Under the pieces are notes generated by a model. The model ran no database searches and had not been told where the DNA came from. It saw only the letters and a program-made list of their open reading frames with translations. A stretch of 64,000 bases of DNA from VXNJ01 sp009840625 (GTDB taxonomy: Bacteria; Chloroflexota; UBA11872; VXNJ01), in contig OZ242304.1 of NCBI GenBank assembly GCA_965207915.1, positions 2,377,125 through 2,441,124 of the forward strand, in the 5' to 3' direction. Numbering within the stretch: the stretch's first letter is position 1; each line of letters starts with the position of its first letter. Shown here piece by piece: positions 1 through 7,211 of this stretch. The translations under genes were made by a program, and so were the position numbers.

Positions 1-50
1 GAGTGCGGCAGGTATCGCCGGAACCCTTCGCCGGCGGCAAGGGCACCCGA

Positions 51-311
51 ATGAGACAGCCCAGGACACACCGGCTCAAGGGCTACTCGCCGCGCCGCGG
101 CACCTACCGGACCGGTTGCGGGTGGGAGGTGGTCCGGAGCGATGAGTCCCCCACCGGCTGGCTGACGACCGGCTATGTGCACACTTACGATCCCTCCCGG
201 GTGGTGATCGCAGATGCCGATGCCGAGCCGACCTGCAGGCTCTGCCGGCGGGCGGAGGGCCTAGACTCAGGGTCGGCAGCGCCAGCGAGGGAGGGGAGCA
301 AATGCAACTGA
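51..311 (+). CDS. Small hypothetical protein with a CxxC pair
   Basis: An 86-residue reading frame from the ATG at 51. The same frame is open upstream to base 3 (GTG), so the true start could lie outside the window. It is Arg/Gly-rich and has a Cys near residue 24 and a TCRLC motif near the C-terminus, which may bind metal. It ends at 311, overlapping by about 10 bases the ATG of the hicB-like gene that follows, so the two could be co-translated. I do not recognise the family. The overlap and the protein-like central part (GCGWEVVRSDESPTGW) argue for a real gene; the short length and lack of a clear ribosome-binding site argue against. Confidence 0.3.
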   Translation: MRQPRTHRLKGYSPRRGTYRTGCGWEVVRSDESPTGWLTTGYVHTYDPSRVVIADADAEPTCRLCRRAEGLDSGSAAPAREGSKCN

Positions 312-535
312 CGATCGAATTCAAGCGCGGCGAGAGCGGCTACGTAGTGGCCACCTGCCCGCAGTTCGAGGGCTGCGTCGGTCAGGGCAAGGACCGCGAC
401 GAGGCCTTAGAGAGCATCACGGCTGGCATCGCCGGGATCCTGCGTCTGCGGGCCGAACGGGTGGTCGCGGAGTCGGAGTCGCTTTCTGACGGTCCGCGGG
501 AAGTGGTGATCGACCTGGCTGCAGAGCCGGCTTAA
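302..535 (+). CDS. hicB: HicB-family antitoxin-like protein (module 1)
   Basis: A 77-aa protein with the short HicB partial RNase-H fold: an N-terminal strand (LTIEFKRGESGYVVATCP), the GCVGQGKDRDEALE turn and helix, and a C-terminal strand REVVIDLA. In known HicAB pairs HicB binds and neutralises HicA and represses the operon. This copy has no C-terminal DNA-binding domain. A purine-rich ribosome-binding site (GGGAGGGGAG) lies just before the ATG at 302. The hicA-like gene starts 7 bases after the stop, giving hicB-hicA order. It is closely related to the HicB-like protein at 12655-12978 on the other strand; the two share nearly all of the first 38 residues. Confidence 0.8.
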   Translation: MQLTIEFKRGESGYVVATCPQFEGCVGQGKDRDEALESITAGIAGILRLRAERVVAESESLSDGPREVVIDLAAEPA

Positions 536-541
536 ATCCCC

Positions 542-778
542 ATGCTTCCGGTCATCTCGGCAGCCGAGTTCGTGCGCGCGCTGCGCCGGATCGGCTACCA
601 GCACCGCTTCAACCAGGGACCGTCGATGATCCTGGCCCACCCCCAGCGCCGCGACCTGGCAGTCCCGAATGCGGCCGAACTGGACCGGGCCGTGTTGCGG
701 ATCCTTATCCGCAATGCCGGATTGAGCGAGGACCGGTTCCTGGAGCTGTGGCGGATGAGCCGGCAACGCGACCGGTAA
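542..778 (+). CDS. hicA: HicA-like protein lacking the active-site histidine (module 1)
   Basis: A 78-aa protein with the HicA dsRBD-like layout: helix VISAAEFVRALRRIGY, a beta hairpin, then LAVPNAAELDRAVLR and NAGLSEDRFLEL. HicA toxins are mRNA interferases whose catalytic His normally sits in a GSHxxL motif. Here the equivalent stretch is QGPSMILAHP, with Met at the expected position and no His until after the strand. The same loss occurs in the related copy at 12506-12742. This suggests an inactivated toxin, a protein kept for another role (for example complex formation or autoregulation), or a relocated catalytic residue. The gene follows hicB directly. Its stop codon lies in a 23-base motif shared downstream of two other modules. 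Confidence 0.75.
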   Translation: MLPVISAAEFVRALRRIGYQHRFNQGPSMILAHPQRRDLAVPNAAELDRAVLRILIRNAGLSEDRFLELWRMSRQRDR

Positions 779-798
779 GGGAACACTGGATGGCCAAT
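776..798 (+). repeat. 23-bp motif shared downstream of three HicA genes, copy 1
   Basis: GGTAAGGGAACACTGGATGG followed by CCA. It corresponds to GGTAAGAGGGCGCCGCATGG at 2668-2690 and, on the minus strand, GGTAAGAGGGCACCGCATGG at 12510-12488. All three sit at or just after the end of a hicA-like gene. In copies 1 and 3 the TAA of the motif is the hicA stop. Confidence 0.5.
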
Positions 799-970
799 AC
801 CACGGGCGATCGGCAACCGGCTGAGGGGCAGGAACCGGATCGGCTGACGCGGCAGGATCCGGGCACAGAGAACGTCTTTACCCTTGAAAAGATCCAACGG
901 ATGGGGAACTGGCATTTGTCAGAAGCGGGGCGATGTCGGGAACCCTGACCGAACTGCGAGAACGCGCAAA
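799..970. other. Non-coding stretch between module 1 and the DUF4268 gene
   Basis: No convincing gene. A 66-codon frame across 748-948 is compositionally weak, and its start overlaps the end of the hicA-like gene in another frame. The first part resembles the sequence downstream of the hicA-like gene at 12506, consistent with duplication of the module together with flanking DNA. Confidence 0.4.
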
Positions 971-981
971 GGAGGTGCATA
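971..981 (+). promoter_or_regulatory. Strong ribosome-binding site that fixes a TTG start
   Basis: AAAGGAGGTGCATA precedes TTG at 982. The GGAGG core at 971-975 is 6 bases from the TTG. This is why the TTG is chosen as the start of the DUF4268 protein. Confidence 0.7.
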
Positions 982-1989
982 TTGACCGTAGAGGAACTCG
1001 GCTGCATCGAAAGCGTGGACCCGCGCTGCATCTGGCCGAATGAGGCCAGCGACTTCACACCCTGGCTGGCCCAGAACATCGGCCTGCTCGGCGCCGCAGT
1101 GGGGCTCGACATCGAGATCGAGGAACGCGAGGCTCCGGTCGGGGCGTTCAACGTGGACCTGCTCGGCCAGGAGCTGGGCAGCGATCGCGTCGTGATCATC
1201 GAGAACCAGCTGGGGCGGACTGATCATTCGCACCTGGGGCAGTTGCTGGCCTACGCCGCTGGCCTTGATGCACGGGTCGTGATCTGGATCAGCCTGAATG
1301 TGCGCGACGAGCACCGCGAAGCCATCCGCTGGTTCAATGAGAAGACCTCTGACGCAGCGGCATTCTTCGCGGTCGAGCTGGAGGTCTGGCGGATCGGCAA
1401 GTCGGCCCCAGCGCCGCGCTTTAACCCGGTGGTGCGTCCGAGCGGGTTTCAGCAGGAAATCCGGAAACCACCTCCAAGTGAGCGCGATCTGGCCTACAGT
1501 GAGTTCTTCCGCGGCCTGATCGAGCGGTTGCACGCCACGGCGCCCGGGTTCACAAGTGCAGTCGCCGACGCCTATCCCAGGTACAACAACTGGCTGTCCT
1601 TCGGGTCGGGCCGTACGGGCTTCGGCGTCCAGGTGGCGTTTGATACCGCGCAAGGGGGGCGCCTGCGCGTGCAACTGGCCATCGCGCCAGGTAGCGGTGA
1701 TGGGGGCGCGGTCAGGAACAAGGCCGCCTTTGACGACCTGTACGCACAGCGGGAGGCCATCGAGCGTGAGCTGGGGATGGAACTGGAATGGGAGCGGCTC
1801 GACCAGGCAGTCATGTCCCGCATCGCGGTGAGCCGGAGCGGTGGCATCGGATCCATGCCGGCCGATATCGAAGCCCTGCAGCGATGGGTCGCCGACATGC
1901 TGCCGCGATTTCGCGAAGTATTTGCTCCACGCATTGTGAATCTCGACATCGATGCCCTCATTGCCGACGCTAATGACGGCGCCGCGTAA
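982..1989 (+). CDS. DUF4268 protein with PD-(D/E)XK nuclease-like N-terminal domain
   Basis: A 335-aa protein. The N-terminal half (about 25-150) has the nuclease-like pattern of this family: FNVDLLG (Asp), VVIIENQLGRTDHSHLGQLL (the ENQ in place of the usual ExK, then TDHxHLGQ), and a following AAGLDARVVIWIS strand. The C-terminal half (about 160-335) is the DUF4268 region, with YNNWLSFGSGRTGFGVQVAF and REAIERELGMELEWERLD. Such proteins occur as orphan restriction-like nucleases or defence-associated proteins; no substrate is known to me. Full length for the family. The start is TTG with a strong Shine-Dalgarno. It lies between two HicB/HicA modules and near the exonuclease and DUF262 genes, so a defence or genome-maintenance role is an inference from context. 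Confidence 0.85.
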   Translation: MTVEELGCIESVDPRCIWPNEASDFTPWLAQNIGLLGAAVGLDIEIEEREAPVGAFNVDLLGQELGSDRVVIIENQLGRTDHSHLGQLLAYAAGLDARVVIWISLNVRDEHREAIRWFNEKTSDAAAFFAVELEVWRIGKSAPAPRFNPVVRPSGFQQEIRKPPPSERDLAYSEFFRGLIERLHATAPGFTSAVADAYPRYNNWLSFGSGRTGFGVQVAFDTAQGGRLRVQLAIAPGSGDGGAVRNKAAFDDLYAQREAIERELGMELEWERLDQAVMSRIAVSRSGGIGSMPADIEALQRWVADMLPRFREVFAPRIVNLDIDALIADANDGAA

Positions 1990-2176
1990 GGGCCAACTGC
2001 ACGATCCACGTGGTGGCCAGTTACAGGCATCGACAGACCGTATAACGCCGGCAGCCGCTATGGCCACGGCCAGCAGCTTGCTTTGAGTAGCGGCTTCGCG
2101 CCGGCGCTGGGGTGGAAGGGCTATGTGTAGTTGCGGAGCCGTAGACTTCCAGCATCGATCGGATCCGGAGAAGAAA

Positions 2177-2425
2177 GTGGCCGAGACCACCCGCCGCGAG
2201 TTCACGGTGGTGCTCACCGAGCAGGACGACGGCTCCTGGCTGGCGACCTGCGAGGAACTGCCCGGCGCTATCAGCGACGGGGCCTCGGTCGAGGAGGCCC
2301 AGGCCAACATCCTCGAGGCGATCACCGGAATCCTGGAGACCCACTACCAGGATGTCCGCTTCCTCGGTGAAGGGCAAGAGCTGCGCCGGCAGCGGGTGAT
2401 GCGTCCGGTCGTAGCCGTCAGCTAG
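2177..2425 (+). CDS. hicB: HicB-family antitoxin (module 2)
   Basis: An 82-aa HicB-like protein from GTG 2177: REFTVVLTEQDDGSWLATCE, then LPGAISDGASVEEAQANI and a helix to LETHYQDV. An upstream in-frame ATG at 2123 would add 18 residues that do not look like the family. GGAG at 2167-2170, 6 bases before GTG 2177, makes the GTG the better start. It would inhibit the HicA encoded immediately downstream; the TAG stop and the next GTG overlap by one base (TAGTG), implying translational coupling. The sequence is distant from modules 1 and 5, so this is an independently acquired pair rather than a local duplication. Confidence 0.8.
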   Translation: MAETTRREFTVVLTEQDDGSWLATCEELPGAISDGASVEEAQANILEAITGILETHYQDVRFLGEGQELRRQRVMRPVVAVS

Positions 2426-2652
2426 TGGCCCGCATGCCGCCGGTCTCCAGCCGGCGCTTTATCAAGATCATGGAGCTGGTCGGGTTCGAGCTCGTGCGCT
2501 GGAAGGGCAGCCACGCGATCCTTTCCCATCCCGATGGACGTATGCTCTCGGTGCCCGAGCGGCGCCAGCTGCGGATCGGGACCCAGCGGGCGCTGATCAG
2601 GGCGGCGGGCCTGAGCCGGGATGAGTTCATCAGGCTGAACGCAGAGATCTGA
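2425..2652 (+). CDS. hicA: HicA-family mRNA interferase toxin (module 2)
   Basis: A 75-aa protein with the full HicA pattern: FIKIMELVGFELVRWKGSHA, then ILSHPDGRMLSVPERRQLRI and RALIRAAGLSRDEFI. The GSH motif holds the expected catalytic His, so unlike module 1 this toxin looks active. HicA cleaves mRNA until bound by HicB. The start is GTG 2425, overlapping the hicB stop; an ATG three codons later (2434) is an alternative. The shared 23-bp motif follows 15 bases after the stop. Confidence 0.85.
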   Translation: MARMPPVSSRRFIKIMELVGFELVRWKGSHAILSHPDGRMLSVPERRQLRIGTQRALIRAAGLSRDEFIRLNAEI

Positions 2653-2667
2653 GCCACGGCGGCGCGC

Positions 2668-2690
2668 GGTAAGAGGGCGCCGCATGGCCA
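2668..2690 (+). repeat. 23-bp motif shared downstream of three HicA genes, copy 2
   Basis: GGTAAGAGGGCGCCGCATGG then CCA. It differs from the copy at 12510-12488 (minus strand) at one position. Here it is 15 bases beyond the hicA stop rather than overlapping it. Confidence 0.55.
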
Positions 2691-2742
2691 CAGGGCCACG
2701 GCGATCAGTATCCACTTGTTTGTGGCCCGACAACCGGGGCAA

Positions 2743-3669
2743 TTAGCCGGGAAGGTGTCGACTTACGAGCTGGAAAAACTCTTTTTCGGACAGCACTTGG
2801 ATATTGCTGCCGCGCTCTATCAATTCCAGCACCTTGCGATGCTTGCCGCTTAAACGGTCGGTGTCAGCGGAGTCGCCCTCATCCTGATGCCGGTCGCGCG
2901 TCCAGCCTTCCCGCGGCTGGGTTCCGTCAACCAGCATCGTGACTTTCTTGCTGGCGCCGTCGACGACATTGCAACCGATCGCGGCTGCAAGGTCGGCCGC
3001 CGCTGGCCTTGGGATGGTCAACCTACCGGTGAAAAGCACCGTCTCGCCGTACAGCGCGCCGCGTGGATCACCGTCCAGTCGGACACGCTTCGGATATCTC
3101 GAGCCCGTGGATCCCCTGGGAGCGATCGGCTTTTTGACGCGAGCCAGCCACCCCGGGATATCCAGTCCGGAGTGTTCGCTGGCCCGAAGAATGATTTCTG
3201 CAGCAGCGCGCGCGTCCTCAAGCGCATCGTGGTGCTTGAACTCGATGCCGAGGTCGTTGGCGACATTGTCCAAGCTGTAGCCTCTGCGGGCATATCGTTC
3301 CGGCCACGCGCGGCGGGCCACTGCGGCGCTGTCGAGCCAAACGATGGACGGTATGTCCTTACCCACTCCAATCAACACCCCTTCCAAGGCGTTGCGATCG
3401 AACATGGTATGGCACACCACCACCGAGCCTTCTAGCCGCGACTGTAATTCGTCGACGATCGCGGCGATCACTGGGGCGTCGCGGACTTTCTCCGGGGTTA
3501 TGCCGTGGATCTCGATGTTTTCCTCATCGAATTCGTCCTCGGGATCGACCAGCGTCTCCCAGGTGTCACGGATCGACCCGTCGACGACGTGGGCTATACC
3601 GACCTGGCAGATGCTCCATTCAAGAAAACTTGCGGTTTCGACGTCTATGGCGTTGAAAGTCAGCGGCAC
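2743..3669 (-). CDS. DEDDh 3'-5' exonuclease (DnaQ-like) fused to a C-terminal BRCT domain
   Basis: A 308-aa protein. Residues 1-175 form a DnaQ/RNase T-like exonuclease: FNAIDVETA supplies the first DxE pair (D9, E11), VVCHTMFDRNAL the third acidic motif, and FKHHDALEDARAA the His and last Asp of DEDDh. Residues about 205-308 form a BRCT domain (GETVLFTGRLTIPRPAAADL, then a strand KKVTMLVDG and the C-terminal helix EKEFFQLV). Similar fusions are annotated as exonucleases in DNA repair or as epsilon-like proteins; BRCT probably mediates DNA-end or protein contact. The gene stands alone on the minus strand, about 100 bases from a DUF262 gene on the same strand. Full length, with no missing catalytic residue. 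Confidence 0.9.
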   Translation of the reverse strand: MPLTFNAIDVETASFLEWSICQVGIAHVVDGSIRDTWETLVDPEDEFDEENIEIHGITPEKVRDAPVIAAIVDELQSRLEGSVVVCHTMFDRNALEGVLIGVGKDIPSIVWLDSAAVARRAWPERYARRGYSLDNVANDLGIEFKHHDALEDARAAAEIILRASEHSGLDIPGWLARVKKPIAPRGSTGSRYPKRVRLDGDPRGALYGETVLFTGRLTIPRPAAADLAAAIGCNVVDGASKKVTMLVDGTQPREGWTRDRHQDEGDSADTDRLSGKHRKVLELIERGSNIQVLSEKEFFQLVSRHLPG

Positions 3670-3769
3670 TTTCCCTACGCTCCATTACACGTAGCTCCCC
3701 AGGTGCCCTTGACACTATGTTGTCGATACCGCGGCAGGTAAATCGAAAATTGCTCCCCGGAGGACCGGA

Positions 3770-4900
3770 CTAGCGCTCGGGGTCCTTGGCTTCCAGGTTG
3801 CCCGGGTGCTCGTGCATGCGGCGGGTGTAAAAGCTGTGCCGGCGCTGGATGTTGGCGCCAACATTGCTGTCGGCCTGTATCCAGACCCAATAGGATTCCC
3901 ACATCTCGGTGACCTTGCCCCTGTTCATCAGTCGGCGCGCCTTGGCCAGTTCGGCAACAAATCGCCCGTGGGCCTCGGCCAGCGTCGACTCCCAGGAACG
4001 CGTGTACCCGTCCCAGATCGAGTCGAGCAGCAGCACAAGATGGATCGCATCGTGCTTACGCAGCTTGCCGATCTTGCGACCGCCGAGGAGCTCGTCCAGC
4101 TTGTCGAGGATCGCCCGCAGGCGGAGGCAGGTGGGCGAGTGGCGGTCGAACTCCAGGTTCTTGTAGTAATGGTCGTCAATATCATCAGCTCTTATGTTGC
4201 CGAGCTCGCCGCGGCCCTGGCGGTGCTGCTCGAACAGGATCGCGATCTGGGCCGCCAGTTGCCGGGTCCGGCCCCGGTCCGAATGCGGCTTCATGCGCAG
4301 CACGCGCCGGAAGAAGGGATGGCCGGGATAGCGTCCGATGATCGGCTTGCCGCCCAGGCTCAGCACGAATTCGGTGAACTGACCAGGCAGTGAGTCGCGC
4401 CGCTCTTGGGGATTTAAGGGAGTTCCGGACTGCAGGCGCACGAACAGGTCCCGAACCTCGTTCTCGTCAGCATCCTCGATGCGCACAACCGGGACCTTTG
4501 CCCTCAGCAGCTGCTCCTGCAGTCCATCACCCAGCGCATGGAAGTCCTTCCCGGCCCAGGGACACGGCTGGTCCTGCAGGAACCTGGGGAACCGCGTCCT
4601 TCTGTCACCGGGGTCCAGCAATGGGAATGCTCCCTCAACGTAGTGGTACAGGGCGTCGATCCGCTGCTGGCCGTCGATGATGTCCAAAGCCTCCCATGAC
4701 ATCCCGCCGGCCGAACTCTTGACAAAGTGCAGGTAGATGATCGGCAGGGGATACCCGCACAGCACCGAATCGACCAGCTTCTGCTGCTGTAGCGGTTGCC
4801 AGGCCGCGCCCCTTTGGTATTCACGATTGGCTCGGGCGATGCCTGCTCGCCGGAGCTCGACCAAATCGCGCACGGTCCGAAACCCCTGCTTGTTTTTCAT
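3770..4900 (-). CDS. DUF262 (ParB/sulfiredoxin-like, GmrS-type) domain protein
   Basis: A 376-aa protein. The N-terminal half is a DUF262 domain: YQRGAAWQPLQQQKLVDSVL, then LDIIDGQQRIDALYHY with the hallmark DGQQR, and VRLQSGTPLNPQERRDSLPG. The DGQQR loop is the nucleotide-binding or hydrolysis motif of ParB-like DUF262 proteins, found in GmrSD-type modified-DNA restriction enzymes and several other anti-phage proteins. The C-terminal half is helical and lacks an obvious DUF1524/HNH nuclease, so this is a single-domain member. ATG 4900 is chosen over GTG 4906 because AGGAGG (4911-4906) lies 5 bases before the ATG. It may form a small defence cluster with the upstream DUF4268 and exonuclease genes (inference). 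Confidence 0.85.
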   Translation of the reverse strand: MKNKQGFRTVRDLVELRRAGIARANREYQRGAAWQPLQQQKLVDSVLCGYPLPIIYLHFVKSSAGGMSWEALDIIDGQQRIDALYHYVEGAFPLLDPGDRRTRFPRFLQDQPCPWAGKDFHALGDGLQEQLLRAKVPVVRIEDADENEVRDLFVRLQSGTPLNPQERRDSLPGQFTEFVLSLGGKPIIGRYPGHPFFRRVLRMKPHSDRGRTRQLAAQIAILFEQHRQGRGELGNIRADDIDDHYYKNLEFDRHSPTCLRLRAILDKLDELLGGRKIGKLRKHDAIHLVLLLDSIWDGYTRSWESTLAEAHGRFVAELAKARRLMNRGKVTEMWESYWVWIQADSNVGANIQRRHSFYTRRMHEHPGNLEAKDPER

Positions 4901-4904
4901 GTCC

Positions 4905-4911
4905 ACCTCCT
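4905..4911 (-). promoter_or_regulatory. Ribosome-binding site deciding the DUF262 start
   Basis: On the minus strand AGGAGGT lies 5 bases before ATG 4900 and overlaps the alternative GTG at 4906, so the ATG is preferred. Confidence 0.6.
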
Positions 4912-4979
4912 GGATGGAATATGCACGTAGCTCCTAGTAGATTTACCCATTGGAACTAGCGAAATCCGGAGTTGGAGCC

Positions 4980-5258
4980 ATGCTTACCGACCCGCCCGGG
5001 AATCGATTGCATAGTTGGCGATTTCGCGGACAAGACGGCCAGTTAACCGACCAACAATGGGCCGCATTGTGGGCATGGGTTGCATTGCAACCGATCGTCC
5101 CGGACGACGTTCCCTTCAATGGGTTGATCGTGGTGGTCGGGGCGCTGCTCTCGGCAGGCATGGATCCAACCGATATCTTGCCGGTGCTGGAAGATCAGGC
5201 GTGCGCAGCGGCAAACTTTTTTCTTGACCGCCTGGCCGAATCTCGCGCAGATCCGTAG
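4980..5258 (+). CDS. Hypothetical protein, about 92 aa
   Basis: From ATG 4980 (GGAG at 4968-4971 is 8 bases upstream) the frame encodes 92 residues: a polar N-terminus, WAALWAWVALQPIVPDD, then a hydrophobic stretch FNGLIVVVGALLSAGMDP and a helical tail ACAAANFFLDRLAES. It might be a small membrane-associated or alpha-helical protein. No family is recognised. It is divergent from the DUF262 gene and followed by a convergent hicBA pair. Composition looks coding, but there is no external support. Confidence 0.45.
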   Translation: MLTDPPGNRLHSWRFRGQDGQLTDQQWAALWAWVALQPIVPDDVPFNGLIVVVGALLSAGMDPTDILPVLEDQACAAANFFLDRLAESRADP

Positions 5259-5328
5259 ATCGCTCGAGAGCTGTCTTCAACCCCACGTCGCGGCAGTTAG
5301 TCGCCGCTGCGCTTACCCTGGCCCTCGA

Positions 5329-5607
5329 TCAGAGACCGTCGAATTCGTCGGTGGTCAACCCAGCCTGGCGAAGGATGCTGCGCGAGGTCCCGACGGCGAT
5401 CTCGCGATGGCGGGGCACTATGGCAGTGCGAATCGAGTTGCCTTCCGATCGGGCGAATTTCACATGGCTGCCCTTCTGGCCAACCATCCGGAATCCGGCC
5501 GATTCAAGCCCGCGGGCAACTTCCCGGTAGGTAAGCGGCTTAACCGGCCACGACCTCGACTTCGATCGCGTGGGTCTGCGGCGGTGCGATCGGGGCCGGC
5601 ATCTCAA
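5329..5607 (-). CDS. hicA: HicA-family toxin (module 3)
   Basis: HicA-like protein whose recognisable part starts at VKPLTYREVARGLESAGF, then RMVGQKGSHVKFARSEGNSI with the catalytic GSH, and IAVGTSRSILRQAGLTTDEF. No ATG, GTG or TTG exists at the expected position next to the hicB stop. The nearest upstream start in frame is TTG 5607, which would add about 23 Arg-rich residues encoded inside hicB, so the true start is unclear and translation is probably coupled to hicB. It forms an inverted duplicate with the pair at 9261-9678. Confidence 0.75.
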   Translation of the reverse strand: MRCRPRSHRRRPTRSKSRSWPVKPLTYREVARGLESAGFRMVGQKGSHVKFARSEGNSIRTAIVPRHREIAVGTSRSILRQAGLTTDEFDGL

Positions 5608-5746
5608 AGTGAAGCTCTAGGGCTTCCTTCAGGTTCTCGAGCGACTCCTCGACGGTCTCACCCTGGCTGGCAACGTCGATACCGAGTGCCTGGGCGACGA
5701 ACCAGTCCTTCTCCCGATGGACGCTTACAAAGAACTTTTGCTTCAT
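5540..5746 (-). CDS. hicB: HicB-family antitoxin (module 3)
   Basis: A 68-aa HicB-like antitoxin: MKQKFFVSVHREKDWFVAQA, then LGIDVASQGETVEESLENLK and ALELHFE. This short form has the substrate-mimic RNase-H-like fold without a DNA-binding tail. It overlaps the hicA frame at its 3' end. It is almost identical to the HicB at 9261-9467 (for example VFVAQALGI versus FIAQALGV), and the similarity continues about 60 bases upstream of the start, so the promoter region was copied too. Confidence 0.85.
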   Translation of the reverse strand: MKQKFFVSVHREKDWFVAQALGIDVASQGETVEESLENLKEALELHFEMPAPIAPPQTHAIEVEVVAG

Positions 5747-5900
5747 CGCAGCTCAGGTGCTAGAGATCCCCGAAATTATCACGCCGGCAGAGATCTTCGG
5801 CGGCGGCCGAATCACTACGCATCCTAGTAGCCTTCAAGGCCTACTCGAGTAGGCTCCAGGGGGCTCCTCCCTGTTCCCGTGCCGCGACTGAAGACCCCCC

Positions 5901-6704
5901 CTGCAACTCGTACCTCTCGACTGGTTCGTCATCGCGCTGTATGGGCTAACCGCCCTTATCACCGGTCTTTACTTCGCCCGGCGCGCGGGCCGGGGGGCCG
6001 ACGAGTTCTTCCTCTCGGGCCGGCGGCTCCCCTGGTGGCTGCTAGGCACGTCGATGGTCGCAACGACGTTTTCCACCGACACGCCCAACTTGGTCGCCGA
6101 CCTGGTGCGGGCCGGCGGGGTAGCACAGAACTGGGTCTGGTGGGCCTTCCTGATCACCGGGATGTGCACGGCGTTCTTCTATGCCAGGCTGTGGCGCCGG
6201 TCGGCCGCGCTGACCGACATCGAGTTCTACGAGCTGCGCTACTCGGGCAAGCCGGCCGCCTTCCTGCGGGGCTTCCGCGCACTCTACCTGGGCGTCGTCT
6301 TCAACGTGATCATCATCGCCGCGGTGACGCTGGCGGCCACCAAGATCGGCGGCGTTCTCCTTGGCCTCGACCCGCTCACGACGGTTCTGATCGCGGGGAC
6401 TGTGGCTATGGTCTATTCGGCCACCTCGGGTCTCTGGGGCGTCGTCGTCACCGACCTCGTGCTCTTTGTCGTGGCCATGATCGGCTCGATCGCGGCCGCG
6501 TACTTTGCTCTGCAGCAGCCGGAGGTTGGCGGGCTCGCCGGACTGGTCGCCAACCCGGAGTTGCAAGAGGCTATGCGGTTCCTGCCCGACTTCTCCGACT
6601 GGTCCGCCGCGGCCGGGATCTTCATCGTTCCGCTCGCGGTGCAGTGGTGGGCCACCTGGTATCCCGGGGCCGAGCCGGGAGGCGGAGGATACGTCGCCCA
6701 GCGC
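5901..6704 (+). pseudogene. Sodium/solute symporter (SSS family), 3'-truncated
   Basis: The frame reads LDWFVIALYGLTALITGLYF, then ADEFFLSGRRLPWWLLGTSM, ATTFSTDTPN and a series of transmembrane helices as far as WATWYPGAEPGGGGYVAQR. This is the N-terminal half of an SSS-family Na+-coupled transporter (FFLSGR and GGGGYVAQR are typical). No ATG/GTG is found before the first helix; a CTG at 5901 or an upstream deletion is possible. Immediately after the VAQR codons the sequence switches to the reverse complement of an IS21 istA gene (junction about 6705), removing the C-terminal half of the transporter. The frame stays open into the insertion to 7211, but that part is not transporter. Non-functional as it stands. 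Confidence 0.85.
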
Positions 6705-6893
6705 GCCCTGCCTGCGCTTTTTCACGTAGGCGATCACGGTGTGGGGCGAGCAGCCGCACTGCCGGGCCGTTTCCCGGTAGGAGAGGGTCTGGTCGTAGAC
6801 CTGAAGAATCTTCATGATTTCCTCGGTAGATTTCATTGGCGACTCCGCTTGCCGCTGGCGTTGGAACACCAGCAAAGTCAAGCCGGAGAAGCC

Positions 6894-6923
6894 CCCGTCG
6901 GGGCCGTTGACGGCCCCGACGGG
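6894..6923. other. Perfect 13-bp stem-loop in the IS21 remnant
   Basis: CCCGTCGGGGCCG, loop TTGA, CGGCCCCGACGGG. It lies in the leader of the truncated istA (minus strand). It could limit read-through transcription into the transposase or act as an attenuator; there is no T-run, so it is not a canonical terminator. Confidence 0.6.
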
Positions 6924-7017
6924 TTACCTGATCGAGGAAGGCATCAGGCCATGGTGGGCAGGTTCATCGCCACGGTACGTGCGGTATCGGTGGCCGCAGC
7001 CATGCCGGGCGGTTGCT

Positions 7018-7182
7018 GGTTGCCAAAACCGCCTTTGGCCGTGCAGTTTCGTTTCCGCGAGCGTGCACTTTTACGTTTCCGCGGCTCCGCAGATTTCCGT
7101 AGGTGTGCAGTTTCTGGTTGCCAAAACCGCCAGTCGGCGTGCGGTTTCATTTCCGTAGGTGTGCGTTTTTACGATTCCGCCG
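7018..7182. repeat. Two 67-bp direct repeats, period 98 bp (IS21 end)
   Basis: Unit 1 (7018-7084) and unit 2 (7116-7182) both begin GGTTGCCAAAACCGCC and continue with GTGC-GTTTC-TTTCCG and GTGC-TTTTACG-TTCCGC blocks in the same order. The two differ at scattered positions. They are interpreted as transposase-binding repeats at the end of the IS21 remnant. Confidence 0.7.
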
Positions 7183-7211
7183 ACAAACAGTCCTTCTTAC
7201 TGGATCATTAG

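Larger units (their letters stand above)
6705..7200 (-). mobile_element. IS21-family remnant: 5' end of istA plus the element end
   Basis: On the minus strand, from ATG 6836, the frame reads MKSTEEIMKILQVYDQTLSY, then RETARQCGCSPHTVIAYVKK, the N-terminal HTH of an IS21 IstA transposase. It stops at about 6705 where it meets the truncated symporter. The region 6840-7200 upstream of this istA start contains repeated GTGCAGTTTC...TTTCCG motifs typical of the multiple transposase-binding sites at IS21 ends. The rest of istA and all of istB are gone. It is not the same IS21 type as the intact element at 27271-29628. Confidence 0.75.

Noticed and set aside
748..948. A 66-codon frame downstream of the module 1 hicA
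   Set aside because: Begins inside hicA in another frame; similar to non-coding DNA after the module 5 copy; no family.
919..2325. A 468-codon minus-strand frame
   Set aside because: Opposite to the DUF4268 gene, which has a strong ribosome-binding site and conserved motifs.
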